Source of the DNA: Synechococcus lacustris | GTDB lineage: Bacteria > Cyanobacteriota > Cyanobacteriia > PCC-6307 > Cyanobiaceae | DNA: 64,000 nucleotides | NCBI GenBank assembly: GCA_903943975.1 | Contig: CAJAQB010000014.1 | Span: forward strand, 62,001-126,000 | Direction of reading: 5' to 3' | Shown here: in pieces, positions 7,631 to 15,316 of the stretch | Position numbering within the stretch: the stretch's first letter is position 1 | Layout of the letters: the number at the start of each line of letters is the position of its first letter | Position numbers and translations under genes: made by a program | The notes under the pieces: generated by a model | Databases searched by the model: none | Seen by the model: only the letters and a program-made list of their open reading frames with translations | Told to the model about the DNA's origin: nothing

Positions 7631-7668
7631 TTTTGAGTTCTGTACGGACCGTACGGTTTTCGATTTGA
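7631..7668. repeat. dispersed GTACGG palindrome, intergenic copy
   Basis: Contains GTTCTGTACGGACCGTACGG with flanks TTTTGA and TTCGATTT. The reverse complement aligns with the copy at 61636-61674 over its full length, including the flanking A/T-rich parts. The rest of the 7546-7909 gap contains two copies of an 18-bp repeat and no supportable gene. Confidence 0.75.
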
Positions 7669-7791
7669 AGGTTGCAGAGTTCTTCTGGGCCCTAGTGGGC
7701 CCTGGCCCGGTGATCTGCCAACAGGTTTTTGCGAGGCTGAGGGGAATACTGGGACTTTCGGGATTCACATCCAGCCGGCCCCTGCACTCCC

Positions 7792-7827
7792 CGACGCCTC
7801 AGCCAGCGCCGACGCCTCAGCCAGCGC
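7792..7827. repeat. 18-bp tandem duplication
   Basis: CGACGCCTCAGCCAGCGC occurs twice in direct succession and is followed by a partial third copy (CGACC). It lies about 80 bases upstream of the MazE-like gene, in the leader or promoter region. Confidence 0.8.
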
Positions 7828-7909
7828 CGACCTGCGGCGCTTTTTGTAAGGAGTCCTTACCGCAAGGGCCCATTCCGCCTAGGGTGACCTCATTCAAGGG
7901 GGTGGCTCC

Positions 7910-8134
7910 ATGGAGCTGGCCACACTCACGTCCAAGGGGCAGGTCACGGTGCCGAAGGCGGTGCGTGAGGCTCTGGGATTGCGCCAAGGCGATCAGCTGA
8001 GTTGGGAGCTGGAGGATGGCTCAGTGCGGGTACGGGCGGTTGCGCCGTTAGATCTGGCTTACCTGCGGGGGCTAGATGAGACCCTGGCTGAGTGGAACAG
8101 TCCAGTGGATGAGGAAGCGTTCCGTGATCTATGA
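7910..8134 (+). CDS. AbrB/MazE-type antitoxin
   Basis: A 74-residue swapped-hairpin AbrB-family DNA-binding protein: TLTSKGQVTVPKAVREALGL is the diagnostic N-terminal half, followed by an acidic tail (DETLAEWNSPVDEEAFRDL) of the kind that wraps the toxin. GGGGG at 7898-7902, 7 bases before the ATG, is a plausible ribosome-binding site. It overlaps the downstream toxin by 4 bases (ATGA), so the two are translationally coupled. It probably represses its own operon and neutralises the MazF-like toxin. Confidence 0.88.
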   Translation: MELATLTSKGQVTVPKAVREALGLRQGDQLSWELEDGSVRVRAVAPLDLAYLRGLDETLAEWNSPVDEEAFRDL

Positions 8135-8508
8135 GCGCGTTCGATAGGTATGCCGTGGTGCGGGTACCTTTCCCGTTCAGTGATCGGCTTGCACAGAAGC
8201 GGCGTCCAGCGGTGGTGCTGTCTGAACCTGGGTTTCAAAAGGTCTCCGGGCATCTGCTGCTGGCGATGATCACCACGGCCCATCAATCAACCTGGCCTCT
8301 CGATTGGCCCATTGAGGATCTTCAGGCCGCAGGTCTGCCACAGCTCTGCCTGGTGCGTTTCAAGCTGTTCACCCTCGACGAGCGACTGGTGCTGGGGAGT
8401 CTGGGATCCCTAGCGGCTGCCGACCAGGCAGGGGTTGAGGCCCAGCTGGGTAAGTTGCTGCCCGCCATAGCCGCAGGCCCGCGGCGCGGTAATCGGGTAG
8501 AGCTTTGA
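8131..8508 (+). CDS. MazF/PemK-type mRNA interferase toxin
   Basis: 125 residues with the PemK/MazF beginning: YAVVRVPFPFSDRLAQKRRPAVVLS contains the usual K-RPAVVLS strand, and the central LVRFKLFTLDERLVLGSLG is the conserved dimer/active-site strand. Members of this family cleave mRNA when freed from the antitoxin. It starts within the antitoxin stop codon (ATGA). The full length is retained and there is no frameshift, so the module could be active. Confidence 0.87.
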   Translation: MSAFDRYAVVRVPFPFSDRLAQKRRPAVVLSEPGFQKVSGHLLLAMITTAHQSTWPLDWPIEDLQAAGLPQLCLVRFKLFTLDERLVLGSLGSLAAADQAGVEAQLGKLLPAIAAGPRRGNRVEL

Positions 8509-8601
8509 TGCGGGCGGTGGTGGCAGATAAACAGGCCGAGAAGATCAGACAGGCCCCGCAAGTTCAATGCTGGCAGCTTGTCAAAGCTCGAGTTATCTCA
8601 A

Positions 8602-8964
8602 TTAATTCAGCAGCGCAACGCCCAACTCCTTTGCCAAGGCCGCCAGGCGACGGTCCTCAGTCCAGAGACAACACCGGGTCAGCCTTGCGGACGCCAGCAG
8701 GTGGGCATCTACATAGCCGATGCCGCGTCCCATCAGCTTTTGCTGCTCGATCAGCTGAAGCACCTCGGAATCACTGGCCACCGTTGCGGCAGGCAAGCCC
8801 TGGAGCAGCTCAAGAACACGGCCGCGATCGTGCAGGTTGCCGCAGGCGAGTTCACCAATCACCCAAGGATGGATCAACACCTTGCCCCCATCCAGCGCTG
8901 TCGTGAGATGGGGCAGCCCGCTGCGCAGGTGATCCACCCACACGGAGGTGTCCACGAGAATCAA
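8602..8964 (-). CDS. VapC-type PIN-domain toxin
   Basis: A 120-residue PIN ribonuclease. All four acidic active-site positions look intact: Asp5 in ILVDTSVWVDHL, the glutamate in VIGELACGNL, Asp in GYVDAHLLASA and Asp in LWTEDRRL. PIN toxins cleave specific tRNAs or rRNA with Mg ions. It overlaps its antitoxin by 4 bases on the minus strand. It runs convergent to the MazEF-like pair, giving two toxin modules within 1.3 kb. Confidence 0.9.
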   Translation of the reverse strand: MILVDTSVWVDHLRSGLPHLTTALDGGKVLIHPWVIGELACGNLHDRGRVLELLQGLPAATVASDSEVLQLIEQQKLMGRGIGYVDAHLLASARLTRCCLWTEDRRLAALAKELGVALLN

Positions 8965-9155
8965 GCAGCGCTCCGGCGGCGAGGGATCGGCTCGAGATCC
9001 GGTTGGCTACCGCCCAGGGCGGCCAGGCGTTTGGCGCTCTCCCGCTGCACCAGGGCCTGCAGAGCTTCCTTGAGGAGGGCAGTGCGCTCCAGCTGGCCGC
9101 ATAACTGCTGGGCCTGGGCCAGCAGATGATCATCAAGGGTGACGGTGGTACGCAT
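8961..9155 (-). CDS. VapB-type antitoxin
   Basis: 64 residues from the ATG at 9155 (MRTTVTLDDHLLAQAQQL), which is a typical ribbon-helix-helix N-terminus for a type II antitoxin. The track start at 9194 adds 13 unsupported residues. The C-terminal half (AALGGSQPDLEPIPRRRSAA) is the flexible toxin-binding tail. It overlaps the PIN toxin by 4 bases and probably autoregulates the operon. Confidence 0.85.
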   Translation of the reverse strand: MRTTVTLDDHLLAQAQQLCGQLERTALLKEALQALVQRESAKRLAALGGSQPDLEPIPRRRSAA

Positions 9156-9239
9156 GGCCGAGCGCAACTGGCATTGCATCAGTTTAGTCATCAAATGATG
9201 CCTTTAGGCTCGGCAGCGATCGGGTGCAGATCAGCGGGG

Positions 9240-9665
9240 ACCACGTCATCCCCGCACCAGCGGCTGTAGGCCGCCAGGTGGCGAAGGCTTCCAGCACATG
9301 CTTCATGTGGTGCCGATGAACCCTGGTCCAGGTTGACTCCTTGATTTCGCCGCTGCGGATTTTGTACTCGCGATAAGATTCAATCAGGGCATTCCAGTCT
9401 GTCTGCTGTTCAGGATTTGGCCTTTGGGCAGTAGTGGTCCGTCATTTGATTCTTCGGCTGAAGTGAACGCGATCTTCTTTGTTGCCAGTTCTGGTTCTAT
9501 TCCGCTGCTGAAATCGTCGTAAATCTTGCAAACGGCCTCGCCAATCTTCTTGGCATGATCGAAATGCCAGGGGATCGGTAGTTGTGTATCTGGCGAAGCC
9601 TCGGTGCTCCGTGAGCGCCCAGCCCCTAGGACATCCCTTGCGGGACAAGCCCTACAGCCTGGCAC
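9240..9665 (-). pseudogene. decayed tyrosine-type integrase, N-terminal remnant
   Basis: Frame 1 (9384-9665) encodes LPIPWHFDHAKKIGEAV and VCKIYDDFSSGIEPELATKK, resembling the arm/core-binding start of cyanobacterial phage-type integrases. Near 9411-9424 the coding potential shifts frame and continues as DWNALIESYREYKIRSGEI then KESTWTRVHRHHMKHVLEAF, a typical SAM-like core-binding region. The catalytic domain is absent. The remnant lies just past the 3' end of tRNA-Gly, where integrases of tRNA-targeting islands usually sit. The family call rests on motif memory. The rest of 9156-9750 shows no other gene. Confidence 0.6.
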
Positions 9666-9750
9666 GGCCTGTCAGGTGCGGTCAGCCGTTGGAATCCCTA
9701 AAGCCAGTACCTGACTAGCTTCTCGTGAGATTTTCAAGGCCTGGACTAAA

Positions 9751-9822
9751 AGCGGGTGACCGGACTCGAACCGGCGACGTTCAGCTTGGGAAGCTGACAT
9801 TCTACCACTGAATTACACCCGC
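9751..9822 (-). tRNA. trnG: tRNA-Gly (anticodon CCC)
   Basis: A 72-base cloverleaf can be drawn on the minus strand. The acceptor GCGGGTG pairs with CACCCGC, the anticodon stem TCAGC/GCTGA encloses the loop TTCCCAA (anticodon CCC, reads GGG), and the T arm contains GGTTCGAGTCC. The CCA end is not encoded. It is flanked downstream by an integrase remnant, so it probably served as an integration site. Confidence 0.95.
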
Positions 9823-9835
9823 ATTTCTTCAATTT

Positions 9836-9870
9836 AGCAAAGAAAGGGCCCCGCCTGGGGGGCAGGGCCC
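9836..9870 (-). terminator. Rho-independent terminator of the lipoprotein gene
   Basis: On the minus strand a GC-rich hairpin (GGGCCCTGCC, loop, GGCGGGGCCC) is followed by TTTCTTT. It lies 8 bases after the stop of the lipoprotein gene at 9878 and just before the tRNA, so it separates the two transcription units. Confidence 0.8.
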
Positions 9871-9877
9871 AAGGCCA

Positions 9878-10324
9878 CTACTTTTTCATGGGGGCGGCGG
9901 GCTCTTCCACGCACTCAACCTCGGCTAGGGCCTGCTGGCGGGCGGCGATCACCGGTTGGGCCTTGGTGCGCAGCTCCTGGGCGGCCTGCTCGAGGGTGAG
10001 CTTCTTCTGCTTGGCCACCTTATCTACTTCCTTGTTGAAAGTTTTCAGCTGGTCGCGCAGTTCCCGTACCCGGATTTTCTCCAGGGCCTTTTCAGATTTC
10101 TCGAGGCCGTTGAGGGCAGTCACGAGGCTTTTCTGGGCTTTTTCCGCATCACCCACGGTGGAGGTGGGGGTGAGGGCCCGAACGGATTCAAGGGCATCGC
10201 CAACGGCGGCTAGCTGGTCACAAACGACCACTTCGGCTTTCTTTTCGGCTTTTTCAGGGTTCTGTTGACAGGCCACGAGGCTCAGGGCCAACAGGCCGGT
10301 GCCGAAGAGGAGTGCAGGACGCAT
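9878..10324 (-). CDS. lipoprotein with coiled-coil body
   Basis: 148 residues from the ATG at 10324 (MRPALLFGTGLLAL). The lipobox is LSLVAC, giving a lipidated cysteine, followed by the charged linker QQNPEKAEKKAEV. The rest is strongly helical and lysine/glutamate rich (LEKSEKALEKIRVRELRDQL and NKEVDKVAKQKKLTLEQAAQ), consistent with an elongated coiled coil in the periplasm. The track start at 10387 would put 21 polar residues before the signal sequence and is rejected. The function is unknown. Confidence 0.75.
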   Translation of the reverse strand: MRPALLFGTGLLALSLVACQQNPEKAEKKAEVVVCDQLAAVGDALESVRALTPTSTVGDAEKAQKSLVTALNGLEKSEKALEKIRVRELRDQLKTFNKEVDKVAKQKKLTLEQAAQELRTKAQPVIAARQQALAEVECVEEPAAPMKK

Positions 10325-10387
10325 GGGGAAAGGGTCTGGCCGCCTAACGGTAGACAGACCCTTCTCCGCCGCAAGGGTGCTGAGCAA

Positions 10388-11539
10388 TTAGCTCTGGAGC
10401 ACCGCGGCTGCGGCCGCTACTCCGGCCCCGGGTTGGGCGGGGGGCCGTCCTAGTTCCACCAAGGCCCCTTCGATGGCGGCCACGGCGGTGAGGATGTCGC
10501 GGTCGCACACAAAACCCAGGTGGCCGATGCGGAACACCTTGCCCTTGAGATGGTCCTGGCCGCCGGCCAGCAGGATGTCGTAGCGGTTTTTCACCACCTT
10601 GCGCACGGCCTCCGCATCGAGGCCCTCAGGGGCCACGGCGGTGATTGAAGGGCTGCCATGGCCAGGGGCCGCATAGAGCGGCAGGCCGATGGCTTGCATG
10701 GCGGCCTGGGTGGCCCGCTGTTGGCGGGAGTGGCGGGCAAAGATGGCCTCCAGCCCCTCCTTCTGCATGATTTCCAGGGCGGTTTCCAGGGCGAAATAGA
10801 GATTCACCGCTGGCGTGAAGGGGTTGCTGTCCTTGGCGGCGGTTTTCCGGTAGGGCCCCAGGTTCAGATAGAACTTCGGTAAATCCGAGTGTTCATGGGC
10901 CTTCCAGGCCCGTTCGCCCATGGCCACAAAGCCCAAGCCAGGGGGCATCATGTAGCCCTTTTGGGAGCCGGAGGCCACCACATCCAGGCCCCAGGCGTCC
11001 ACCGGCACGGAGGTGGCCCCGATGCTGGTTACCGCATCCACCACGATCAGGGCCTCCCCATGGGCCTTCACGTGGCGGTTGATCGTTTCCAGGTCGTTGA
11101 GCACCCCGGTGGAGGTTTCCGAGTGGGTGATGATCACCGCCTTGATTTGTTTGCCGGTGTCGGCCTCCAGGGCGGCCCGGAAGGCCTCAGGGTCGAGCGG
11201 TTGACCCCACTCGGCGGAGATCACCTGCACGTCAAGGCCATAGGCCTTGGCCACCTTCACCCAGCGTTCGCCAAACTTGCCGTTATCGCCGCAGATCACC
11301 CGGTCGCCCTTGCTGAGCACGTTGATGATTCCGGCCTCCATGGCGGCGGTGCCGCTGCCGGCCAGCACCAGCACGTTGCCCTTGGTTTGATGCAACCACT
11401 GCAGCTGCTCCGTGGTGCGTTTCACGATCGCCTGAAACTCGCCGCTGCGGTGGCCAATCGGATGCCGGGCCATGGCCAGCAGCACGCTTTCCGGCACGGG
11501 GGTGGGGCCGGGAATCATCAGTTGCAGTTTGTCTTTCAT
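10388..11539 (-). CDS. class V PLP aminotransferase (alanine/serine-glyoxylate type)
   Basis: A 383-residue fold type I enzyme. The start MKDKLQLMIPGPTPVPESV at 11539 is the family's usual N-terminus. The PLP lysine is in ASGSQKGYMMPPG, and DAVTSIG provides the cofactor aspartate. The TKGNVLVLAGSGTAAMEA strand fits serine-glyoxylate or alanine-glyoxylate aminotransferases. In cyanobacteria these act in photorespiratory glyoxylate conversion; older annotations call the same family soluble hydrogenase small subunit. The exact amino donor cannot be read from sequence. The C-terminus has an Ala-rich tail. It is divergent from cbiD with a 65-base gap. Confidence 0.88.
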   Translation of the reverse strand: MKDKLQLMIPGPTPVPESVLLAMARHPIGHRSGEFQAIVKRTTEQLQWLHQTKGNVLVLAGSGTAAMEAGIINVLSKGDRVICGDNGKFGERWVKVAKAYGLDVQVISAEWGQPLDPEAFRAALEADTGKQIKAVIITHSETSTGVLNDLETINRHVKAHGEALIVVDAVTSIGATSVPVDAWGLDVVASGSQKGYMMPPGLGFVAMGERAWKAHEHSDLPKFYLNLGPYRKTAAKDSNPFTPAVNLYFALETALEIMQKEGLEAIFARHSRQQRATQAAMQAIGLPLYAAPGHGSPSITAVAPEGLDAEAVRKVVKNRYDILLAGGQDHLKGKVFRIGHLGFVCDRDILTAVAAIEGALVELGRPPAQPGAGVAAAAAVLQS

Positions 11540-11604
11540 GCCGCAAGGCCGGGTGCGGTGCCCGGTTATTGGATCATTCACCTTAAAAAGCGACCGGACC
11601 CCCC

Positions 11605-12741
11605 TTGGTAGAGCCCACTACTTTCACCCTGCCGGTATGGGTGGCGGTGGCCGCCCGGGGGGCCCTGCGCCAGCTGCGGGGGGAGCCCTTCCAAGCCGAG
11701 GAAAGCCTTGAATTGCTGGAGCCCCCGGGCCAGTGCCCTGTACCCCTGGAAGAGGCCGCCCCGCTGGGCAACGGCGAGGCCCTGGCAATCAGTCGCTGTG
11801 ATCCCGGCCCCGGCCTGGACCTCACCCGCGGCTTGGCGGTGTGGGTGCGGGCCCGCTGGGGGGAAGCCAGCGGGGCTGCCCCTGGTGATGCCAGCGCCCC
11901 TGGCCGTTGTTTCCAGCTGCGGGCCGGGGAGGGGGTGGGGCGCCTGGGCCCCGGCGGGGACCCCTGCCTCTCCGACTACTGCCTGCGCCTGCTGCAGGTG
12001 AATCTCGCCCCGCTGGTGCCGCCCGATCGCGTGGTGGAGCTGGAGGTGCTGTTGCCCCAGGGGCGGGCCCTGGCGGAACGCACCAGCAATGCCGCCTTTG
12101 GGGTGGTGGAGGGCCTGGCCCTGATCGGCACCCAGGCCCAGGTGCAAAGCAGTGCCGCCCCCCAGCAGCTGGAGCGGGCCCTGGGGGAACTGCGGCGCCG
12201 GGCGGCGCTGCCAGGGGGCTGCCCAGACCTGGTGTTGGTGGTAGGTGAAAACGGCCTCGACCTGGCCGGCCGTTTTGGTTTGCCGGCGCCGCTGTTGCTC
12301 AAGGCGGGCAATTGGATCGGCCCGTTGCTGGCGGCGGCCGCGGAACTGGGGGTGCAACGGCTGTTGCTGTGGGGTTACCACGGCAAGTTGCTGAAGCTGG
12401 CGGGGGGAATCTTCCACACCCACCACCACCTGGCCGATGGCCGCGCCGAGCTGCTCACGGCCCTGGCTGCCCTGGAGGGGGTGGCTGGTGCCACCCTGGC
12501 GGCCCTGTTTGAGGCCCCCACGGTGGAGCAGGCCCTGCGGGGCTTGGCCCTGGCCGATGCCGCCGCCGCCGAGCGCCTGCGCCAACGGCTGGTGCGCAGC
12601 ATTGAGCAACGGGCAGCGGCCTATATCAAGCGGACGGCGGGGCTGCAGTTGCAGCCGGGGGTGGCGCTTTTTGACCGCTCCCGCCAGCTCTGGGCCCTGG
12701 GGCCGGTGGGGGAACAGCTATGGAGGGAGTTGGCCCCGTAG
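11605..12741 (+). CDS. cbiD: CbiD, cobalt-precorrin-5B C1-methyltransferase
   Basis: A 378-residue CbiD family enzyme of the anaerobic (early cobalt insertion) cobalamin pathway. It methylates C1 of the corrin ring after ring contraction. Family-typical segments are visible: the central ISRCDPGPGLDL, LVVGENGLDLAGRFGL and LLLWGYHGKLLKLAGGIFHTH with its His-rich stretch. The start is TTG 11605 (MVEPTTFTLPVWV); no ATG is available nearby. guaA follows after 24 bases. Together with cbiC at 49.4 kb it points to de novo (pseudo)cobalamin synthesis. Confidence 0.92.
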   Translation: MVEPTTFTLPVWVAVAARGALRQLRGEPFQAEESLELLEPPGQCPVPLEEAAPLGNGEALAISRCDPGPGLDLTRGLAVWVRARWGEASGAAPGDASAPGRCFQLRAGEGVGRLGPGGDPCLSDYCLRLLQVNLAPLVPPDRVVELEVLLPQGRALAERTSNAAFGVVEGLALIGTQAQVQSSAAPQQLERALGELRRRAALPGGCPDLVLVVGENGLDLAGRFGLPAPLLLKAGNWIGPLLAAAAELGVQRLLLWGYHGKLLKLAGGIFHTHHHLADGRAELLTALAALEGVAGATLAALFEAPTVEQALRGLALADAAAAERLRQRLVRSIEQRAAAYIKRTAGLQLQPGVALFDRSRQLWALGPVGEQLWRELAP

Positions 12742-12765
12742 GGTGGAGCCATTGCGCAGAAGCTG

Positions 12766-14361
12766 ATGTCCGCTGCTCTGGCCGGCCTGGAGGGGGCGGA
12801 GGGGCGCCGCCCGGCCATCATCATCCTTGATTTTGGCTCCCAATACTCCGAACTGATTGCCCGTCGGATCAGGGAAACGGAGGTGTATTCCTTGGTGCTT
12901 GCCTACAGCACCAGCCTCGAACAGATCCGCGAGCTGGCGCCCCAGGGGATCATCCTCAGCGGCGGTCCCAGCTCCGTGTATGCGGCCGGGGCGCCGGTGT
13001 GTGACCCAGGCCTCTGGGACCTAGGCATTCCCGTGCTTGGGGTTTGCTACGGCATGCAGTTGATGGTGCAGCAGCTGGGCGGTCGGGTGGAGGCCTCCGA
13101 GCGGGGCGAATACGGCAAGGCGCCGCTCTACGTAGATGACCCGATCGATCTGCTCACCAACGTCGACAACGGCGCCACGATGTGGATGAGCCATGGGGAT
13201 TCAGTGGCGGCCTTGCCCGAAGGCTTCACGCGGCTGGCCCACACAGACAACACACCGGAGGCGGCGGTGGCCCACCACGGCCGCAAGCTCTATGGGGTGC
13301 AGTTTCACCCGGAGGTGGTGCACTCCAGCGGCGGCATGGTGCTGATTCGCAATTTTGTGTATCACGTTTGTGGTTGTGAACCCGATTGGACCACCGATGT
13401 ATTCATCGATGAGGCGATCGCCAAGGTGCGGGAACAGGTGGGCGACAAGCGGGTGTTGCTGGCCCTCTCCGGTGGCGTTGATTCCTCCACCCTTGCCTTC
13501 CTGCTGCATCGGGCCATCGGCGACAAGCTCACTTGCATGTTTATTGACCAAGGTTTCATGAGGAAAGGGGAACCGGAGTTCCTCACAGAGTTTTTTGACA
13601 AACGCTTCCACATTCGCGTTGAATACATCAATGCCCGCGAGCGTTTCCTGGCCAGGCTAAATGGCATCTCAGACCCGGAGGAGAAGCGCAAGATTATTGG
13701 CGCTGAATTCATCAGGGTTTTTGAGGAGGAAAGTAGGAAACTGGGTCCCTTTGATTACCTCGCCCAGGGCACTTTGTACCCCGATGTGATTGAGTCGGCG
13801 GGCACTAATGTGGATCCCGCCACCGGCGAACGGGTGGCGGTGAAGATCAAGAGTCACCACAACGTTGGCGGGCTACCTAAGGATCTGCAATTCAAGTTGG
13901 TGGAACCCCTGCGCCAGCTGTTCAAGGACGAGGTGCGCAAGGTGGGTCGCAACCTCGGCCTGCCCGAGGAGATCGTGCGCCGCCATCCCTTCCCCGGCCC
14001 CGGCCTGGCGATTCGCATCCTTGGCGAAGTGAGCAAAGAGAAGCTCAACATCCTGCGGGATGCCGATTTGATTGTGCGTGAGGAGGTGCGTGATGCCGGC
14101 CTCTACCACGACATCTGGCAGGCCTTTGCCGTGCTGTTGCCGGTGCGCAGCGTTGGCGTGATGGGTGATAAACGCACCTACGCCTACCCAATCGTGCTGC
14201 GTTGCGTTGGCAGTGAAGACGGCATGACCGCCGATTGGTCACGGCTGCCCTACGAGCTGATGGAGCGGATTTCCAACCGGATCGTTAATGAGGTGGAGGG
14301 GGTGAACCGTGTTGTGTACGACATCACCAGCAAGCCTCCGGGAACGATCGAGTGGGAATAG
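12766..14361 (+). CDS. guaA: GMP synthase (glutamine-hydrolysing)
   Basis: 531 residues with three expected parts. The class I glutamine amidotransferase has Cys94 in LGVCYGMQ and HPE in FHPEVVHS. The ATP pyrophosphatase domain has the P-loop ALSGGVDSS. The C-terminal dimerisation domain ends in the canonical [13 protein letters not shown]. It converts XMP to GMP using glutamine and ATP, the last step of guanylate synthesis. It starts at ATG 12766, 24 bases after cbiD, and is likely co-transcribed with it. Confidence 0.97.
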   Translation: MSAALAGLEGAEGRRPAIIILDFGSQYSELIARRIRETEVYSLVLAYSTSLEQIRELAPQGIILSGGPSSVYAAGAPVCDPGLWDLGIPVLGVCYGMQLMVQQLGGRVEASERGEYGKAPLYVDDPIDLLTNVDNGATMWMSHGDSVAALPEGFTRLAHTDNTPEAAVAHHGRKLYGVQFHPEVVHSSGGMVLIRNFVYHVCGCEPDWTTDVFIDEAIAKVREQVGDKRVLLALSGGVDSSTLAFLLHRAIGDKLTCMFIDQGFMRKGEPEFLTEFFDKRFHIRVEYINARERFLARLNGISDPEEKRKIIGAEFIRVFEEESRKLGPFDYLAQGTLYPDVIESAGTNVDPATGERVAVKIKSHHNVGGLPKDLQFKLVEPLRQLFKDEVRKVGRNLGLPEEIVRRHPFPGPGLAIRILGEVSKEKLNILRDADLIVREEVRDAGLYHDIWQAFAVLLPVRSVGVMGDKRTYAYPIVLRCVGSEDGMTADWSRLPYELMERISNRIVNEVEGVNRVVYDITSKPPGTIEWE

Positions 14362-14392
14362 GGCCCTAGGGGGGGCTGGAGACCCCTTGCCT

Positions 14393-15034
14393 ATGCCGAT
14401 ACGATCGGGGCCCATAGAGCGAGCAGTGAGCGCGTCTCTTCAGCAGGATCCCCAGTTGCAGCGCCGGCTGCAGCAAGACAGCATTCAGCTGGCTGGTAAG
14501 ACCGTTTATCTCAACCCCTTTCTGTATTGGCGCCGTTTCGACGCCAATACAGACCGCTGGCTGCGGGAACCCGGCCAGCTGGGGGAGGAGCAGATCGAGA
14601 GCAATCGCTTCCGCTTCTACCCCGAGGTGGTTTGGGATGGCCTCAGCGAGGAGGAGCGGGCCACCAAGGACGGGGCCGTGGAGATGTTCCTCAAGAGCCT
14701 TGAGCTGATCAGCACCTTCAACCCTGAGCTCACCTCCGGCCAATTGCTCGAACTCGAGCGCAAGATGGCCGTTACCAAAAAGCGGGCCTTTGAGCGCTGG
14801 GTAGACAAGTCGTTGCGCCGGCGTTCCCAGGCCCAGAAGGCGGAGAAGCGGCGCTTTTCGCGGGAACGCTGGCTGCGGGAGTGGCAGGAGTGGGCCCTGG
14901 ATCCTGTGACCCGCAAGGCCCTGTTGCCGCTCAGCGGTGTGGTGCTGCTGGCGGCCTTTGGCGGTTGGTATCTGGGTTCCCAGGAGTTTTGCCGTCAGCT
15001 GATTCTTCAACCCGGCCTGCAGAAAATCCGCTGA
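14393..15034 (+). CDS. cyanobacterial hypothetical protein with C-terminal membrane helix
   Basis: 213 residues from ATG 14393 (MPIRSGPIERAV). The track start at 14309 overlaps guaA heavily and is rejected. The body is charged and helical (FERWVDKSLRRRSQAQKAE), and one transmembrane helix near the end (LLPLSGVVLLAAFGGWYLG) would anchor it with most of the chain in the cytoplasm. It is followed by a 79-residue protein and PBP2 in a tight same-strand run, suggesting an envelope-related operon. No family is recognised. Confidence 0.7.
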   Translation: MPIRSGPIERAVSASLQQDPQLQRRLQQDSIQLAGKTVYLNPFLYWRRFDANTDRWLREPGQLGEEQIESNRFRFYPEVVWDGLSEEERATKDGAVEMFLKSLELISTFNPELTSGQLLELERKMAVTKKRAFERWVDKSLRRRSQAQKAEKRRFSRERWLREWQEWALDPVTRKALLPLSGVVLLAAFGGWYLGSQEFCRQLILQPGLQKIR

Positions 15035-15076
15035 GGCGGGGGGCCTGTGCCAGCCTTGGGGGAATGCCCCGTCGCC

Positions 15077-15316
15077 ATGGCTGAACAGAACCCGATCAAC
15101 CCGCTGCTGAGCCTTGGTCTTGAGGCCGCTGGGCGGCTGTGGCGGGAAGGCCTGGGCCGCTGGCAGCCCCCCGCTGGGGAAGAGGTGGTCACCGTGCAGG
15201 TGAGCGTTAACGAACCGGAGCCCCCGCAGTCGGAGTCGCAGCCAGAGGAGCTGGCGGAACGGCTCAGCGGGATTGCCCAGCGATTGCGGCAACTGGAGCA
15301 GCAGTTGCTGCCATGA
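15077..15316 (+). CDS. small hypothetical protein upstream of PBP2
   Basis: 79 residues from ATG 15077 (MAEQNPINPLLSLGLEAAGR). The C-terminus is a short coiled coil (LAERLSGIAQRLRQLEQQLL). It overlaps the penicillin-binding protein gene by 4 bases (ATGA), so its translation is coupled to cell-wall synthesis. A role as a small partner of PBP2 is only an inference from position. Confidence 0.6.
   Translation: MAEQNPINPLLSLGLEAAGRLWREGLGRWQPPAGEEVVTVQVSVNEPEPPQSESQPEELAERLSGIAQRLRQLEQQLLP

Noticed and set aside
9198-9330. Short reading frame ending HLAAYSRWCGDDVVPADLHP as a separate gene
   Set aside because: It has no start or ribosome-binding site of its own and lies in the decayed integrase region; more likely a further frameshifted remnant.
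11540-11604. Cobalamin riboswitch upstream of cbiD
   Set aside because: The divergent gap is only 65 bases and no B12-box-like sequence was seen.
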